Of a DNA stretch of 64,000 nt, positions 26,841-39,080 are shown one piece after another. The stretch spans positions 23,252,218 to 23,316,217 of the forward strand of contig NC_066516.1 in assembly GCF_024679095.1 (NCBI RefSeq). The letters run 5' to 3'. The position numbers and the translations under genes are program-made. The notes under the pieces were generated by a model. The model was not told the origin of the DNA. It made no database searches and worked only from the letters and a program-made list of their open reading frames with translations. Origin of the DNA: Eriocheir sinensis. Its lineage: Eukaryota > Arthropoda > Malacostraca > Decapoda > Varunidae. Each line of letters begins with the position of its first letter. The stretch's first letter is position 1.

Positions 26841-28020
26841 GGGCAGAGAACCTTTACCCTCACAAAATCAAGCCCTCTGACGCCATTCGTTTAAGGGGAG
26901 GGGAGGGGGGGGTGCCTTAAAATTAAAACATATACATTTACTTATTCTTGAGATAAATAAATAAGAGTTAGGACTTTGTTTTAAGTTAGGGGATGTTAAT
27001 AGAGAGAAGAACAATGGTTTAATGGAAGAAGTACAGGAAGAAAATGGGGTTTGGGTTGGCGGGGATGAGGTTTAAGGGGGGCTACTCTAAAATTAAAGGA
27101 AATGGTTGTCAGGGTTCCCTTAAGAGATGGAGGCTTGAGTCCAGTGCGAGGGGCGGGTGTGCTCCTGCGACCGCATCCCAAACTCTCCCTTGCTATTAAT
27201 GTCTATTACTACCAACCTCGAAACGAACGGCACCATCTAAACTAAACTAAACTAAACTAAACTTCCTTTCCCTCCCTTCACACCTACTAATCTTTCTTCT
27301 CCTTACGAATTACTCCTTTTTTCCAATGTTCGTTCATCTTGTCTACACCCACTTCTTGTCATTAAATCTTCATATACTTCACTTCCAATCACTTTCTGCC
27401 CCGACCTTTTTTGCTCCATTCTAAATTGTTTTCCTTGTTAAATTCCACGTTCATCACTTCCAATCACTTTCTGCCCTGACTTTTTTTGCTTCATTCTAAC
27501 CTGTTTTCCTTGTCGTTAAATCCTACATCCATCACTTTGAATTACTTCTTCCCTTGACCATCTTCCTCCATCCTATTACTAACAGAGAAGTTATGTGTTT
27601 GACGTAGCCATTAACCCGTAAAATTGGTTCAAAGGAAGCTTTTAGGGAACGAGAATAGAGTCTGGCGTATTTGTAATGTTGAAACTTATGACAATGTTCA
27701 GGCAGGGAGTGTTTTTTTTCCGCTAAGGAGACAGTTCAAGGGCGTAATTCGGTGTGGATGTCGGTCGCCCTAGGTCCATATTATCACACTTTTCGAAGGC
27801 TTAGTTCACCTATTTCAGAAGGCTCTAGCAAAAGTGAGAAGGAGTGAAGGGAAAGGAAGGAAAAAAGGAAAATAAGAAGTGAGTGTAGACAGGATAGACG
27901 AACATGGGAAAAAGGAGTAAATCTGAAGAAGAAGAAAGTGTAGTAAGTTAAGCAAGAGTGAAAGAAAGGAAGGAAGAAGAAGATAAGAAGAAGTGGGTAT
28001 AGACGAGGTGGAGCCTGTCA
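26841..28020. repeat. Mixed sequence with ACTAA run and family C fragments
   Basis: (ACTAA)n at about 27236-27262, an inverted family C fragment at 27288-27352, an imperfect duplication with TTCACTTCCAATCACTTTCT (about 27378 and 27446), a family B remnant near 27712-27750, and a family C copy at 27833-28020. Confidence 0.7.
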
Positions 28021-28410
28021 GTAGTTTTCCAAGGCATCCGCGCTGTGAAGGGAAAAAACAACGTAGCTCCTCTCTGGCTTTGAAAGACGTTCGTAACAAG
28101 GGCCCCGAACGTTTGATAAATTATATAATACGAGCGTTAGCCACTAGTCTGTTCCCGCAACCCTCGACTTAACTAATTTGGCAAGGTCCTACACTTCTAC
28201 GTCCCTCATCTTTTGCTCCCCACACCTTCCCTAATCCCTTCTGAATACCACCACAGGACTCCCTCTTCATCTTCGCTTTGCCGCTTCAAGCCTATAATTT
28301 AACACGGTAAAGGCTTGTCTGTGGAGTCCTGGGATATCGCGAACACTAAGAAAACAAGAGAAAGCTCGTTTAGGGGACATTAGAGACGATTAGGCCGAAA
28401 TATGATCTGG
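28021..28410. other. Unique sequence without a gene
   Basis: No repeat, exon or RNA gene is recognised. Confidence 0.5.
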
Positions 28411-28452
<42 letters not shown>

Positions 28453-28612
28453 AACATTTTTTTATGGCACGTCTTTGTCATTAGTCACTTACCTTTTTTT
28501 TCTATTTTAATATTCATGATTTTTTTCTAACCTTACTTCTTTTCTCTTTCCAGGTAAGTGTTGCCGCGTGTTGCCAGTAGTCCTCGTTAGTATTTTTCGG
28601 TCAGGTGAGGTA

Positions 28613-28654
<42 letters not shown>

Positions 28655-28721
28655 CTTTTTTGTTGAAGTTTTTTATTGCATGCATTGGTCGTTAGTCAGT
28701 GTGTGTGTGTGTGTGTGTTTG
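28411..28721. repeat. GT arrays flanking ratchet point 2
   Basis: (GT)n at 28412-28450, 28614-28651 and 28699-28718. The second begins four bases after the GTGAGG donor of the candidate RS-exon. Confidence 0.92.
28525..28610 (+). promoter_or_regulatory. Candidate recursive-splicing ratchet point 2 with 51-nt RS-exon
   Basis: TTCTAAC, a pyrimidine tract and TTTCCAG end at 28553 and are joined directly to GTAAGT at 28554. A GGTCAG|GTGAGG donor starts at 28605, giving a 51-nt segment (28554-28604). The branchpoint region, ratchet junction and terminal 18 bases resemble those of the 11.8-kb site. GT arrays lie about 100 bases upstream and directly downstream of the second donor. The 51-nt segment is open in the phase HIF would need here (phase 1), so real inclusion as a 17-codon exon cannot be excluded. 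Confidence 0.6.
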
Positions 28722-28920
28722 TGTTCTCATGACTTTTTGGCACCTGTGTTGATGCCTGGCGCGAGGAAGCACCTTTGGCCGCATTGTCAGGTGCACGAAC
28801 TCCACCTCCAACATTCCTTCCTCCTCTCATTGCTGTTGGTGCCGCTGATGATGATAATGAGCGCCGAACCTTCCTTTTAGTATGGTATGTTATGGCTGGC
28901 AGTCACACATTTTAAGGGCT

Positions 28921-28999
28921 ATTTTTTTTACAGCAAAGGAAACTGTTCAAGGGCTTAAAAAAATAATAAAAAATAATGAAAAAAAAGCCCGCTACTCCT
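28921..28999 (+). repeat. Family B copy
   Basis: TTTTTTTACAGCAAAGGAAA, TTCAAGGGC, an A-rich bridge and AAAAAAGCCCGCTACTCC. Confidence 0.8.
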
Positions 29000-29089
29000 A
29001 CAACCGCATCCAAAACTCTCCCTTGCTCTTAATCTGTCAATTACTTAACAAGCAAAGGTAAACCGTGACTCACCTGATGACAATAAAAC

Positions 29090-30020
29090 AACCTCTGTGC
29101 TCTCACTTCCTCATATGAAAACAGGCGCAGTCATTCGTTGTTCAGGCGTCCTTGGCTCGCGATGGGTGTGCTTTATCTCCATGCTGTTTGTCCGCCCCCC
29201 AGCAAAGCCCCGTGACGCTGTTCGCCGCACCAGCACAAAGCTAACAAATGGTCCTCGTCGAGCGGGACATTCATATCGGGGACAGAGTGTAGCAGCGCGC
29301 GGAGAGACGCCCCTCGCATAGAGTTCCGCGGCAAATGTGCTTGTTTTCCTTGTCGCTGGTCTTGTGTGTACCAAAGCTCTCTGCCTTACCAACACTGCGA
29401 TGCCGAGATTATTTGTTTTCCGCTGTTTTGAGGAAATGTTGCTCGCTACGATAATACTCACCTTAACTTCAGGGGTGCGGCACTTGGCCCCTTGCCGCAC
29501 TCAACACCACGATTGTCCCATTATTTGTCCTATTGCCATTTGTTTTTCGGTCACCTTAACACGTCCTTGTTGTGCCAGATCAGTGTGGTCATTCCTCAAG
29601 CTAGGGACGAAGCATTTTGACCCAGTGATCTCTAGCAACTCTCCCCGCCCCTGCAGGTGGTCAGCAACACACGTGCCAAAGCTCTGGTCCCGCCAGCTGC
29701 CAACCTGCCTCCCGCCGCCCGGTCACAACCACGACCATGAGGCAAGGTTGACCATTACCGCCGCCACAGCGATTATTCTTCACGCGGCTTTTTGTCTCCT
29801 TAATATCATTGGGAAATTGGCTCACCATTTTTCCATCTCGAACTCGCCTGCGTCGTAGATACTGTCCCCCACAACGAGCAGCCTTGATGTATGGAAACAA
29901 ACTGACTCGGAACTTTTGTTATTCACACGGTTACCGCGCACACACCTTCACCTCGACTACTGTTAGCAAGGGACCGGCAAAACTTAGCAACTACTTTTCA
30001 TCCCTTGACCTGTGTACCTG
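29090..30020. other. Complex unique island of unknown nature
   Basis: About 930 bases of balanced composition with no microsatellite, unlike its surroundings. There is a 173-codon + frame (29337-29858) and a 129-codon - frame (29111-29500). I recognise no domain in either and see no matching splice sites. It could be an old transposon piece or an unannotated exon. Confidence 0.35.
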
Positions 30021-30121
30021 ATGACATTTTTGTTGTTGTTGTTGTTTTTTGTTTTTTTGTTTACGTGCCTCGTGTTTAGAATCAAATTATAAAACAAGAT
30101 CATTATACGTTTTGGCAGTAA

Positions 30122-30133
30122 AAATCGCGCACA

Positions 30134-30206
<73 letters not shown>

Positions 30207-30254
30207 ACACACACACACACACTGGCTGGGAGAAAGGGGGGGTGAGAAGTCGAG

Positions 30255-30308
<54 letters not shown>

Positions 30309-30340
30309 CTGGCTGGGAGAAAGGGGGGTGAGAAGTCGAG

Positions 30341-30396
<56 letters not shown>

Positions 30397-30400
30397 CTGG
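30122..30400. repeat. Composite (CA)n-spacer tandem duplication
   Basis: Three (CA)n blocks (30128-30222, 30258-30306, 30343-30394). The spacers between them share GGCTGGGAGAAAGG and GTGAGAAGTCGAGTCAC, so a CA array plus spacer was duplicated as one unit. Confidence 0.9.
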
Positions 30401-30579
30401 CTGGCAGGCTTGGAGGGAGGGTGGGGCTGTGATGGGGTGAGTCGCGTGCTACGGGGGGTTACGAGACCCACCTGGGGGCCGCCACACCTGCTCGCGGCGG
30501 CGCAGGTGTACATTTTTAAGTTAGCGGCAAAATGTCCACGAGGAAGAGGAATTCCAAATGCGATACGTGAGAAAGAGAC
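30401..30579. other. Unique GC-rich stretch
   Basis: No exon or repeat is recognised. Confidence 0.5.
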
Positions 30580-30895
30580 AGACAGACAGACAGAAAAATA
30601 GATGGATAGATAGATAGTTGAATAAAGACAGACGTACATACAGACAGACAGACAGATAGACAGACAGACAGAAAAATAGATGGATAGATAGATAGATGAA
30701 TAAAGACAGACGTACGTACATACATACAGACAGGCAGATAGATAAAGACAGACAGATAGATAGATAGATAGATGGAAAATAGACACAGATGGACATACAG
30801 ACAGACAGACTGACAGCAGACGGGCAGGAGAGACAGACAGACAGACAGGAGAAACAGACAGACAGACAAATAGATAGATAAACAGACAGACACAT
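30580..30895. repeat. (GACA)n/(GATA)n array
   Basis: Interleaved GACA and GATA units with a roughly 80-base higher-order repeat (AAAATAGATGGATAGATAGA occurs twice). Confidence 0.93.
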
Positions 30896-30999
30896 TCGCT
30901 TAATTTGGCCGCCATGAGTAATGAAAGGTTTGATTTTTAAGCCGTCACCTGGCATGTTTTTCATCACTCTGTATGGACGGGTCGCTCACCTGACACACC

Positions 31000-31500
31000 T
31001 GCTGAAACTGAAGGCCGCCGGTAATTGCACGACTCGCTGACATCTGACTCACAGCATTCAGCTCTAGGCGCGGCGACGGTGGTGAGCTGAGGGGCGCTGA
31101 AGATCGAGGAAGGGCTTTTTTTCACATGTGTTACCTTTTTTTATGCTCCTTGAAGTGACTCCTCTGTTGTAAAGAAAAAAAAAATTCCAAAACATATCGT
31201 CATCTCGGTTCGCCTCTTTGAAAAGCCTCTCCTTGAAGTTCCTGGGATTGTCATGTCCTGTTTTGTGACCCTGTTTTTTTTTTTTTTTTTTTTTTTCGAC
31301 AAAGACAGCTCAAGGGCACAAAAAAAGGAAACTAATAAAAAAAAAAGTAGAAATTGCTGGGATTTTCATGTCCTGTTTTGTGGCCCTGTTTTTTTTTTCT
31401 TCTTTTTTTTTACGACAAGGGAGACCGCTCAAGGGCACACAAATAAAGGAAACAATAATAAAAAAAGATCCCACTACTCCCTGCTCCTAAAAGAAAAAAA
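31000..31500. repeat. Two family B copies in tandem, with T runs
   Basis: TCATGTCCTGTTTTGT and a T run precede CGACAAAGACAGCTCAAGGG (31300), and a second similar unit follows at about 31367-31490. The first 250 bases hold nothing recognised. Confidence 0.75.
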
Positions 31501-31554
31501 AATCCAAAGAGTGGCCGAAAGAGAGGTCAATTTCGGGAGGAGAGGTGTCCTGAT

Positions 31555-31995
31555 ACTCCTCCTGTTGATAGTTTTACACGACTCCTGGATGTTGGGCGGG
31601 AAAGTCACCCATGAAAACCCGGTTGATCTCTGTGGCCGTGGTAAACAGTCGTGATGAGAACCCGATATGTTTAAGAATGTGGATATGAAGTCGGTATTAT
31701 CAAACGCTTCCGCATCTCACCTCAACAAAGAGTAAAAAAAAAAAAAAAAAAAAAAGAACGCTAATCGCCGCTCCCACAAAAGTAAAAAGAGTAGCCAAAA
31801 GAGAGGTCAGCTTTTTAAAAGGTCGGGAAAAGAGACTGATCGCGTTCTAATGAGTGCTTTTTCAACCTCTTAGTGCAGAACCCTCATGAAACTACCACCA
31901 GGGTCACAGGACTACCCAAGGAAACGCTCGAAATGCCCACCAAATCTTTGTCAAATGTGTGAGCTTGAGGACCGAAATGTTTATGAATGTGGCCC
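31555..31995 (+). repeat. 137-bp-family single copy and family A copy
   Basis: GTTTTACACGACTCCTGG, CACCCATGAAAACCCGGT and CCCGATATGTTTAAGAAT (31570-31690) match the unit at 2.6 kb. An A run follows at 31737-31755, then a family A copy at 31795-31995. Confidence 0.8.
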
Positions 31996-32207
31996 CTAGT
32001 TTTGGATCTTGTGTCAGCGGTTGTAGTTGTGATTCTTTTTCTGTGATATTTAAAGAGGAGAGAATGTCCGAGCCTGCCCTCTGTGTCTTTCCGTGGGCCA
32101 TAAAAAAGAAGGTATTTGCACAGATTGAATTAATAGTTCGGTTGGCAGCCAGTCTGATGCCATGCTTGTGTTACATCATCGCTGTGTCCATTACGAAAGT
32201 GTCAGCA

Positions 32208-32288
<81 letters not shown>

Positions 32289-32560
32289 ACGTGTCAACTC
32301 CTCCCTTTATTGCACTTTCTCCTGCTCGTTTTACTCCTTTCCTTTTCTTCCTTCCTCCCGTCATTCGTTTATTTTTTTTTTTTCAGTTCTTCCTTGTTAT
32401 CTTGTTACTCTCACCGTAGATTCCTTTTTTTCAGTCCTTCCTTGTTATCTTGTTACTCTCACCGTAGATCTCCATGTTTTTTTTTTTTTTAGCAGAGGAG
32501 TCAGTTCAAGGGCATAAATAAAAGGTAACAAATGTGAAAAAAAAAAGCCCGCTACGTTAT
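31996..32560. repeat. GA array, 46-bp duplication and family B copy
   Basis: (GT) then (GA)n at 32209-32285, a 46-bp duplication (CCTTGTTATCTTGTTACTCT at about 32391 and 32437), and a family B copy at 32478-32560. 31996-32205 is unique with no gene. Confidence 0.82.
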
Positions 32561-33470
32561 ATTAGTGCTTTTGAAGGGAATAAACACCCGACACCACTTG
32601 GCTCCCACAATCACCTCCCTGCTACGTAACTCCTGCCCTTAGCTATATAGTGTGTCTTCACCTCTCTCACACCTCACACGCCTTCAGGACTCTGCTTTGC
32701 GTTCGTTGCCCTACTCCATTCTCAACTCAGCCTCCTTCATGTGCTGTCCAACTTACAAATGCACAACTTTTTCACAACCCAGCGTCATCTCCGTGCCGTC
32801 CAATTCACTAATGCTCGACTGAACTCAAACTTCCTCCATCCGCTGTATAATGCACTGCTATCAACTCAGTCTCATTCGTGTTCTGTCCAACTTCCTGATG
32901 CAAGAGTTCACCAGTTTCTTCATTCTTTCATCATTCTCACTGGTAAACTCGGGACTGGCAACCTTTCTCCTATACCGTGTTTCCTTCTTCCGACAACATA
33001 AACTCATTCTTTCATCCTTCTCAATGGTAAACTCTGGACTGGCAACCTTCCTCCTATACCGTGTTTCCTCCTTCCGACAACATAAACTCTTTCAACAAGA
33101 AAGTAAAAAAGACAATGTTGATTTGACTCCCTTTCCTTGTCCTATGAATATACCCTTCCGCCTTCCACGTTCACCTTCTCTCCTCCTCCTCCTCCTTTTT
33201 TTCTGTTGTCAGCAGGTCGTTCCCCCAAGTCCCACTTTGTCACATTATACCAAGAACACGCCGACTCCCCCCCCCCCCTTCCCCCTGCAAGTCACCTTCC
33301 CTATCCTCATCTTTTGACAGTGACACCTCCCCCCCCTCCCCCTCCGTTGCCTGTCTCCTCCTCCTCCTCCTCCCCCTTCTCCCCTGCCACCACCACCCTC
33401 CCTCATCTTTCATTCGTTTTCTTGATTGCCTTCATTCTCTCTCCGTCCATCATTCATTGATTTTAAAGCT
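32561..33470. other. Unique C/T-rich sequence with an 85-bp duplication
   Basis: GGCAACCTTYCTCCTATACC occurs at about 32957 and 33042, giving an 85-bp tandem duplication. C runs lie near 33266 and 33329 and TCC units near 33357. No gene is seen. Confidence 0.65.
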
Positions 33471-33473
<3 letters not shown>

Positions 33474-33554
<81 letters not shown>

Positions 33555-33707
33555 ATTACTTATTATTATTTGTCTGTTTGTCTCTATGTATGTATGTATG
33601 TATGTATCTCTCAACACACACACACACACACACACAAACCCTCATCAGCTGTCACGAGAGTCACGTCTGGCGCGGAGCAGCAGCTGATACTCGACCCGCC
33701 CATGCAC

Positions 33708-33771
<64 letters not shown>
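33474..33771. repeat. (GT)n, (CA)n and (GA)n arrays
   Basis: (GT)n at 33474-33553 (80 bases), GTAT units at 33583-33606, (CA)n at 33613-33636 and (GA)n at 33709-33771. The GT and CA arrays are complementary and 60 bases apart. Confidence 0.95.
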
Positions 33772-33772
<1 letters not shown>

Positions 33773-33879
33773 GGTTTGGGAGTGGCGTACAGCTCACTTT
33801 ACACTCACATACGTCACTGTCACCATAGATTAATTTCTCCAGTTCGTTACCTTCCCTTCTAATTGGCACTCAGTCAGAA

Positions 33880-34435
33880 AAAAAGGTAACCGAGATGACT
33901 GAAAGAAAAAAGAGATAAGTGATCGATGACAAGAAAAGAAAAAAGTGAAAGAAAGAAGAGATAACAACGATAACAAGAAAAGAAAAAAAGAGATAAGTGA
34001 TCGATGACAAGAAAAGAAAAAAGTGAAAGAAAGAAGAGATAACAACGATAACAAGAAAAGAAAAGAAAAAAGAAGGAAAGAAGGAAGAGATAACTGAACG
34101 ATAACAAGAAAAGAAAAAAGAAGGAAAGAAGGAAGAGATAGTGAACGATAACTCTGAAAAATTGATCTGAGGTCCACAAACTAAGTAAATGGTCCAAGAA
34201 AAATAAGAAAGATAACTGAAAAATTGATCTGAGGTCCACAAACTAAGTAAATGGTCCAAGAAAAATAAGAAAGATAACTGAAAAATTGATCTGAGGTGCA
34301 CAAACTAAATAAATGGTCCAAGAAAAATAAGAAAGATAACTGAAAAATTGATCTGAGGTCCACAAACTAAGTAAATGGTCCAAGAAAAATAAGAAAGATA
34401 ACTGAAAAAATCGATCTGAGGTCCACATATTAAAT
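33880..34435. repeat. Two adjacent minisatellites; the second has a 62-bp unit
   Basis: 33880-34150 repeats GATAACAAGAAAAGAAAA-type blocks. 34150-34435 has about 4.5 units of 62 bp with GAAAAATTGATCTGAGGTCC at 34156 and 34218 onward. All three minus frames encode the same peptide pattern because 62 is not divisible by three. Confidence 0.92.
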
Positions 34436-34955
34436 AGTTTGACAAAGATGACATAAATTTTCCCTCCCACTTTTTTTTCCACAAACCTTCGTAGTAAATA
34501 ATGTTCTTCAATCACTACTCAGACAATAGGTTTATATTAATTTTCGTCTGTCTCTTTATTAACCTCCATCTCTGTTATTTTTCTCTGTAAGTAGTCACCC
34601 CCACCCCCCTACCACCCACCTGAGCGTACTAATAGGCGGAGTGCGTCGTTGCGGGAGACTGATTAGCGAACATACACACGTACTCTTCTCTGTGTCCACG
34701 GTGAACCTATACCCGGTGAACCTCTACACCAGTCTACCCCTACCGGCGCCGTCACACTACTCCGTTCACGCTAACTAGGCGAATAAGCTCCTCCTCCTCC
34801 TACCTACACGATCCCTACTCCGTTTATGTCACCTATGCTTATGTCACTGTCGCTCTACTTTGTTCACTGTAAGATGATGATGGAGAGTGAAGAAGATAAT
34901 GAGGAAGAACGGGAAGAAGAAAGAAAATTGAAAGAAGGAGAAGGGAGGAAGAGGA
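34436..34955. other. Unique sequence without a gene
   Basis: Includes GGTGAACCTMTAC repeated near 34702 and 34718. No exon is recognised. Confidence 0.5.
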
Positions 34956-35295
34956 GGAGGAGGAGGAGGAGGAGCAAGTGTTATTAGTTGTAGAAATCGA
35001 AGCAGTAGTCACAGTATATTCACGAGAAGAAGAAAGAAAGAAAGAAAGAAAATTTGGATATGAAGGTGTTATTAGCAGAAGTACAAGCCGAAGTAGTCAC
35101 ATTATATTCACGAGAAGAAGAAGAAGAAAGAAAGAAAGAAAATTTGAATATGAAGGAAGTGTTGTTATTAGTAGAAGCAGAAGTAGTCACAGTATATTCA
35201 CGAGAAGAAGAAAGAGAAAATTTGAATATGAAGGAGGTGTTATTAGTAGTACAAGCAGAAGTAGTCACAGTATATTCACGAGGACAAAGACGAGG
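34955..35295. repeat. GGA run and ~85-bp minisatellite
   Basis: (GGA)n at 34950-34973. Four units with GTAGTCACAGTATATTCACG-like blocks start at 35005, 35093, 35183 and 35261 (spacings 88, 90, 78). Confidence 0.88.
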
Positions 35296-35454
35296 TACTG
35301 ACGGCGTTGCGTGATCGTCAGAGTGGTGGTCCGCCTCAGGCACAAATCAAGCGTGCGTGCGTGTGTGCGTGCGTGGAGACAATCATACCCTTGCTTACCC
35401 AACCTCAGCTTTAAGTAGGGACATGTCAGGCGGTCAACGAGCCATATCAACTGA

Positions 35455-35830
35455 GCCTCGTCATCCTCATCCTCATCCTCGTCCTCGTCCTCATTCTCAC
35501 CCTCATCCTTCTCATTCTCTTCATCAACTTCATCATTCTTCTCTTCCATCTGTGTTTCCTTATCCTCTTTCTCCTCCTCCTGCTCCTCCTCCTTTTCCTT
35601 ATTCTCTTTCTTATTATTATTTTCCTCCTCCTCATCATCATCATCATCACCCTTCTCCAATTCCTCATCCTCATCCTTATTTTCCTCCTCTTCCTCATCC
35701 TCCTCCTCTTTTCCTCCTCCTCTTCCTCATCCTCATTTTCCTCTTCCTCATCCTCATCCTCTTTTTCCTCCTCCTCTTCCTCTTTTTCCTCCTCCTCTTC
35801 CTCACCCTCCCCTTCCTCATCCTATCTACA

Positions 35831-35872
<42 letters not shown>
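35455..35872. repeat. TCA/TCC trinucleotide tract and (CA)n
   Basis: CCTCATCCTCATCC- and CTCCTCCTCTT-type trinucleotides to about 35825, then (CA)n at 35831-35871. Runs of Asp/Glu or Arg/Met in open frames are artefacts. Confidence 0.9.
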
Positions 35873-36522
35873 CCGAGTTGCTTTCCATCTCTCTATTGAT
35901 TCTTTCTCCTCCTCCCTTCCTCATTCTTGCTCCCTGTCCTATTTTTTTTTTATTTTTTTTTTATTTTTTTTTTCAATTAGTAATGTCTTTTTTTTATTCT
36001 TGCTCCCCTTCGTTTTTTTTTTTTTTCTTTGTCTTTCGTGTTTGCCTTTTCTTCATGTGTTTCTCTTTCCATTATTATTGTTCCCCGTCCATTGTTTTGT
36101 TCTGTATTTCTTCCATCCGTGTTACCTTATTATTTCTTCTTCTATTTTCATTATTCTCGCTCCTTGTTCTTTCCTTTCTTCTTTCATCAGTGTTAACCAA
36201 TCATTTCCTCTTCCATTTCCATTATCCATCCCCTTAAGTTCTTCTCATTAACATTCTTCAAATCATTTATTGTAACGCCTAGGGTATTTTTTTATCAACT
36301 TCTCTGCGTCTGTCATTTCGTTTTCTGTTACCATTATCCCGCTTAGTTATTCGCATTCACATTCTTCAGTTCATTTATTTTCACATCTAGGCTATTTTTT
36401 TGATCAGCAGAGTCTTTAAAATTGCATGCTGTCATTGCCTCCATTTAAAGTGACCTCGTCCATTATAAGTGACCTTGTTTTGAAGGGACGTACATGCTAC
36501 CAGACAAACTCGGGGACCACGC

Positions 36523-36525
<3 letters not shown>
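35873..36525. other. T-rich sequence without a gene
   Basis: Several T runs (35942-35975, 36014-36028) and diverged duplications (CACATTCTTCA, TCATTTATT). No exon is recognised. Confidence 0.55.

Positions 36526-36600
<75 letters not shown>
36526..36600. repeat. (CA)n array
   Basis: About 37 CA units. Confidence 0.96.
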
Positions 36601-36601
<1 letters not shown>

Positions 36602-36789
36602 CTCCCTAATCTTTCCCTTAAAACCACTGATACTGCTTGAGTGAGTGAGTGGACGAACCGACCCTTCCATCAGGCAGCCTCTTCCCAGTTCTAACTTAGC
36701 AGATTCGTCACGTCCCCCTTCCCCGTTTTACAACCTCCGCTGACACCCACTCGGCCCTGATCCCGAGCTCTCTCCTCCCTGCATAGACG

Positions 36790-37590
36790 ATGAGAGGAAG
36801 AGATTCAGGGAGAGTGAGGAGACTGAAGAGAAGGTAGAGGTGGGTTGAGGACGGTGTATAAGGGGATAAGGGAGATATGTTAGGGAAGGGATGGATGGGT
36901 GATAGGTTAAGGAAGGGATGAAAGGAGTGAGGGAGAGGTAGTGGAGTGGAGAGAGAAAGAGGGATTGAAAGTTAAGATATTTTGAGGAAGGGATGGAGGC
37001 GAAATAGGTTGAGGGATGGGGTGGAGGGAGAGGCAGTGGAATGGAGGGAGAAAGAGGGATTGAAAGTCAGATATTTTGAGAAAGGGATGGAGCGAAATAG
37101 GTTAAGGGAAGGGGTATAGGAGGGGAGATAGGTTAAGGAAGGGATGGAGGGAATGGATATAGAATGACGGAGAGAGTGGAAGGGGAGGGAGGGGAGATAG
37201 AGGGATTGAGAGGTAGATGATTTGAGGAAGGGATGCTAGGGAAGTGGGTTAAGGAAGGGGTAGAGGGGAGGGATTTGAAGTGAGGAAAGGAGTGAAGACA
37301 GAGGTAGCGAGTGGAGGGAGGGGAGATAGAGGGATTGAGAGGTAGATGATTTGAGGAAGGGATGCAAGGGAAATGGGTTAAAAAAGAGGTAGAGGGGAGG
37401 GATTTGAAGTGAGGAAAGGGGTGAAAATAGAGGTAGCGAGTGGAGGGAGGGGAGGTAGATGATTTGAGGAAGGGGTACAAGGGAAATGAGTTGAGGAAGA
37501 GGTAGAGGGGAGGGATTTAAAGTGAGGAGAGGGTTGAAGATAGAGGCAGCGAGTGGAGGGAGGGTAGATAAAGGGATTGAGAGTTGCAAG
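36790..37590. repeat. Purine-rich minisatellite (~110-140-bp unit)
   Basis: GATTTGAGGAAGGG, GGGAGGGATTTGAAGTGAGG and GAGTGGAGGGAGGGGAGATA recur four to six times. Confidence 0.85.
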
Positions 37591-37689
37591 CTGAGGGTTA
37601 GAGATAATCCGATACGTTTTGGAAAGGTTTGCTCATATCGTAAGCGGCAAGGAAAATCGTATTATTCAAAAGAGGATTAAATTTTCCGG

Positions 37690-37904
37690 ATGACTAGTAC
37701 TGTGCTGGATTGCCTAACGTGCTGTAGCGTATTCAGACTGATTACTAAACTGGCTCGTGCTGATTGTTCGCCCAAATGACTCAATTTTGCTGAGTGGCAA
37801 GTGCGGTGGATTGGTCGTTGTGGCGTGGTGTGTGACGTGGTGGACGTAGACTCGTTCACACTCCAACGAAATAATAGATAAAAGAAAAAGGAAAAGGATA
37901 ATAC

Positions 37905-37936
<32 letters not shown>

Positions 37937-38480
37937 CAACAACAGCAACAGCAATAGCAAACAAACACACACACATATACCACAACAGAGAAGAAACATA
38001 AACAACAGAAACACGTGTCCACGATCTTCCAAAGCTACGATAGATTTTCACCGAAGGACGACGGTATTACTCACCATCATCATCAGCAGCAATAACAAGA
38101 AACAAATGAGAACCACGCCAGCGGAAATCGTGGTTTGACTGAAGAGCCACGGAAAATTTGCCCAGTGTAATACCCCCTTGATGCGATGGGTTGACTGGCG
38201 TTGTGCGGAGCGTCGTGCTGGTGGTTGGGTGCATGTATACAGACTAACGAGTGCAGACCATATGTTCGGATGAGTAGTGCGATCGGCTGACTGGCGTTGT
38301 GCGGAGTAGCGTGGTGGTTCGGTTCACGCATACGCGCTGACTCGAACTCGCTCGTGCATACTCTTCGTTCGTAAAAGGGTAGTCCGATGTGTTGGCTGAC
38401 GCGGTGCAGAGCGGCGTGGTGGTGGTGGCTGGGTGCACGTGTTATACAATCTGACTCTTGGCACGTGTGGACTGGTCAGC
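37690..38480. repeat. CAA array and degenerate ~120-bp tandem units
   Basis: (CAC)/(CAA)n at 37903-37950. Around it, diverged units share GACTGGCGTTGTGCGGAG and CGTGGTGGTT on a CpG-rich background. Confidence 0.7.
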
Positions 38481-39080
38481 TGAGGCGTGGTCTGGCGGGC
38501 GCTGCTACAGGTTAGTCGGCCAGAGGGGTTGTCAGGGACGGGGTTCGCTGCACCGCTTGAGGCCGCGACGCGAGAGAGACAGCGCTTCCCCCTGGTGCTC
38601 CTCCTCAGTTGACTTGGTTCAGCTCGCGTCCTCGCCCCTCACCTTTAAGACCGTGACAGTAGCGCTGGCCTGGAGGAGGAGGAGTACCGAGTGGGGACGT
38701 GGGGTGGTGAGTGGTTTTGGTGAGCTGGAGCTGTGTGGAGGAGTGTGGTGATGGTGGTGGTGAGCGGGGTGTCAATGTGTAGGGTGGAATGGAAGAAACT
38801 ATGATGTACGGTGCGATGTGGTGATGATAAGTGTTATGATGCTGTGTGGTGAATGGTCAGTCATATTTAGTGATGTGGTGTGGTGATTGGTGGTGAGTAG
38901 GAGCCGTGTGGAAAAACGTGGGGATGTAGTACAGAGAAGGGAAAGGAGGTTGCTTGAACAGATGGTGAGGAGAAACATTTAGCAGTGGAGTGATGGAGAT
39001 GAGCACTGAGGCCACGCGCAGCAATAGCGAATGCCCCAAACTTTACCTTTAATGTTATGTAGAGTGGTATTGGTGGTGGT
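38480..39080. other. CpG-rich then TGGTG-rich sequence, no gene found
   Basis: 38480-38760 is CpG-rich with donor-like ACAG|GTTAGT near 38510 and GGTGAGT near 38706. It has no bHLH-PAS or other recognisable peptide. The remainder is TGGTGGTG-rich. Confidence 0.4.

Noticed and set aside
29337..29858. 173-codon frame as a gene
   Set aside because: No recognisable domain, no splice sites in phase with HIF, and an opposing frame on the other strand; kept only as an unknown island.
38458..38751. 97-codon frame in CpG-rich sequence as a coding exon
   Set aside because: No similarity I recognise and no acceptor/donor pair in a HIF-compatible phase.
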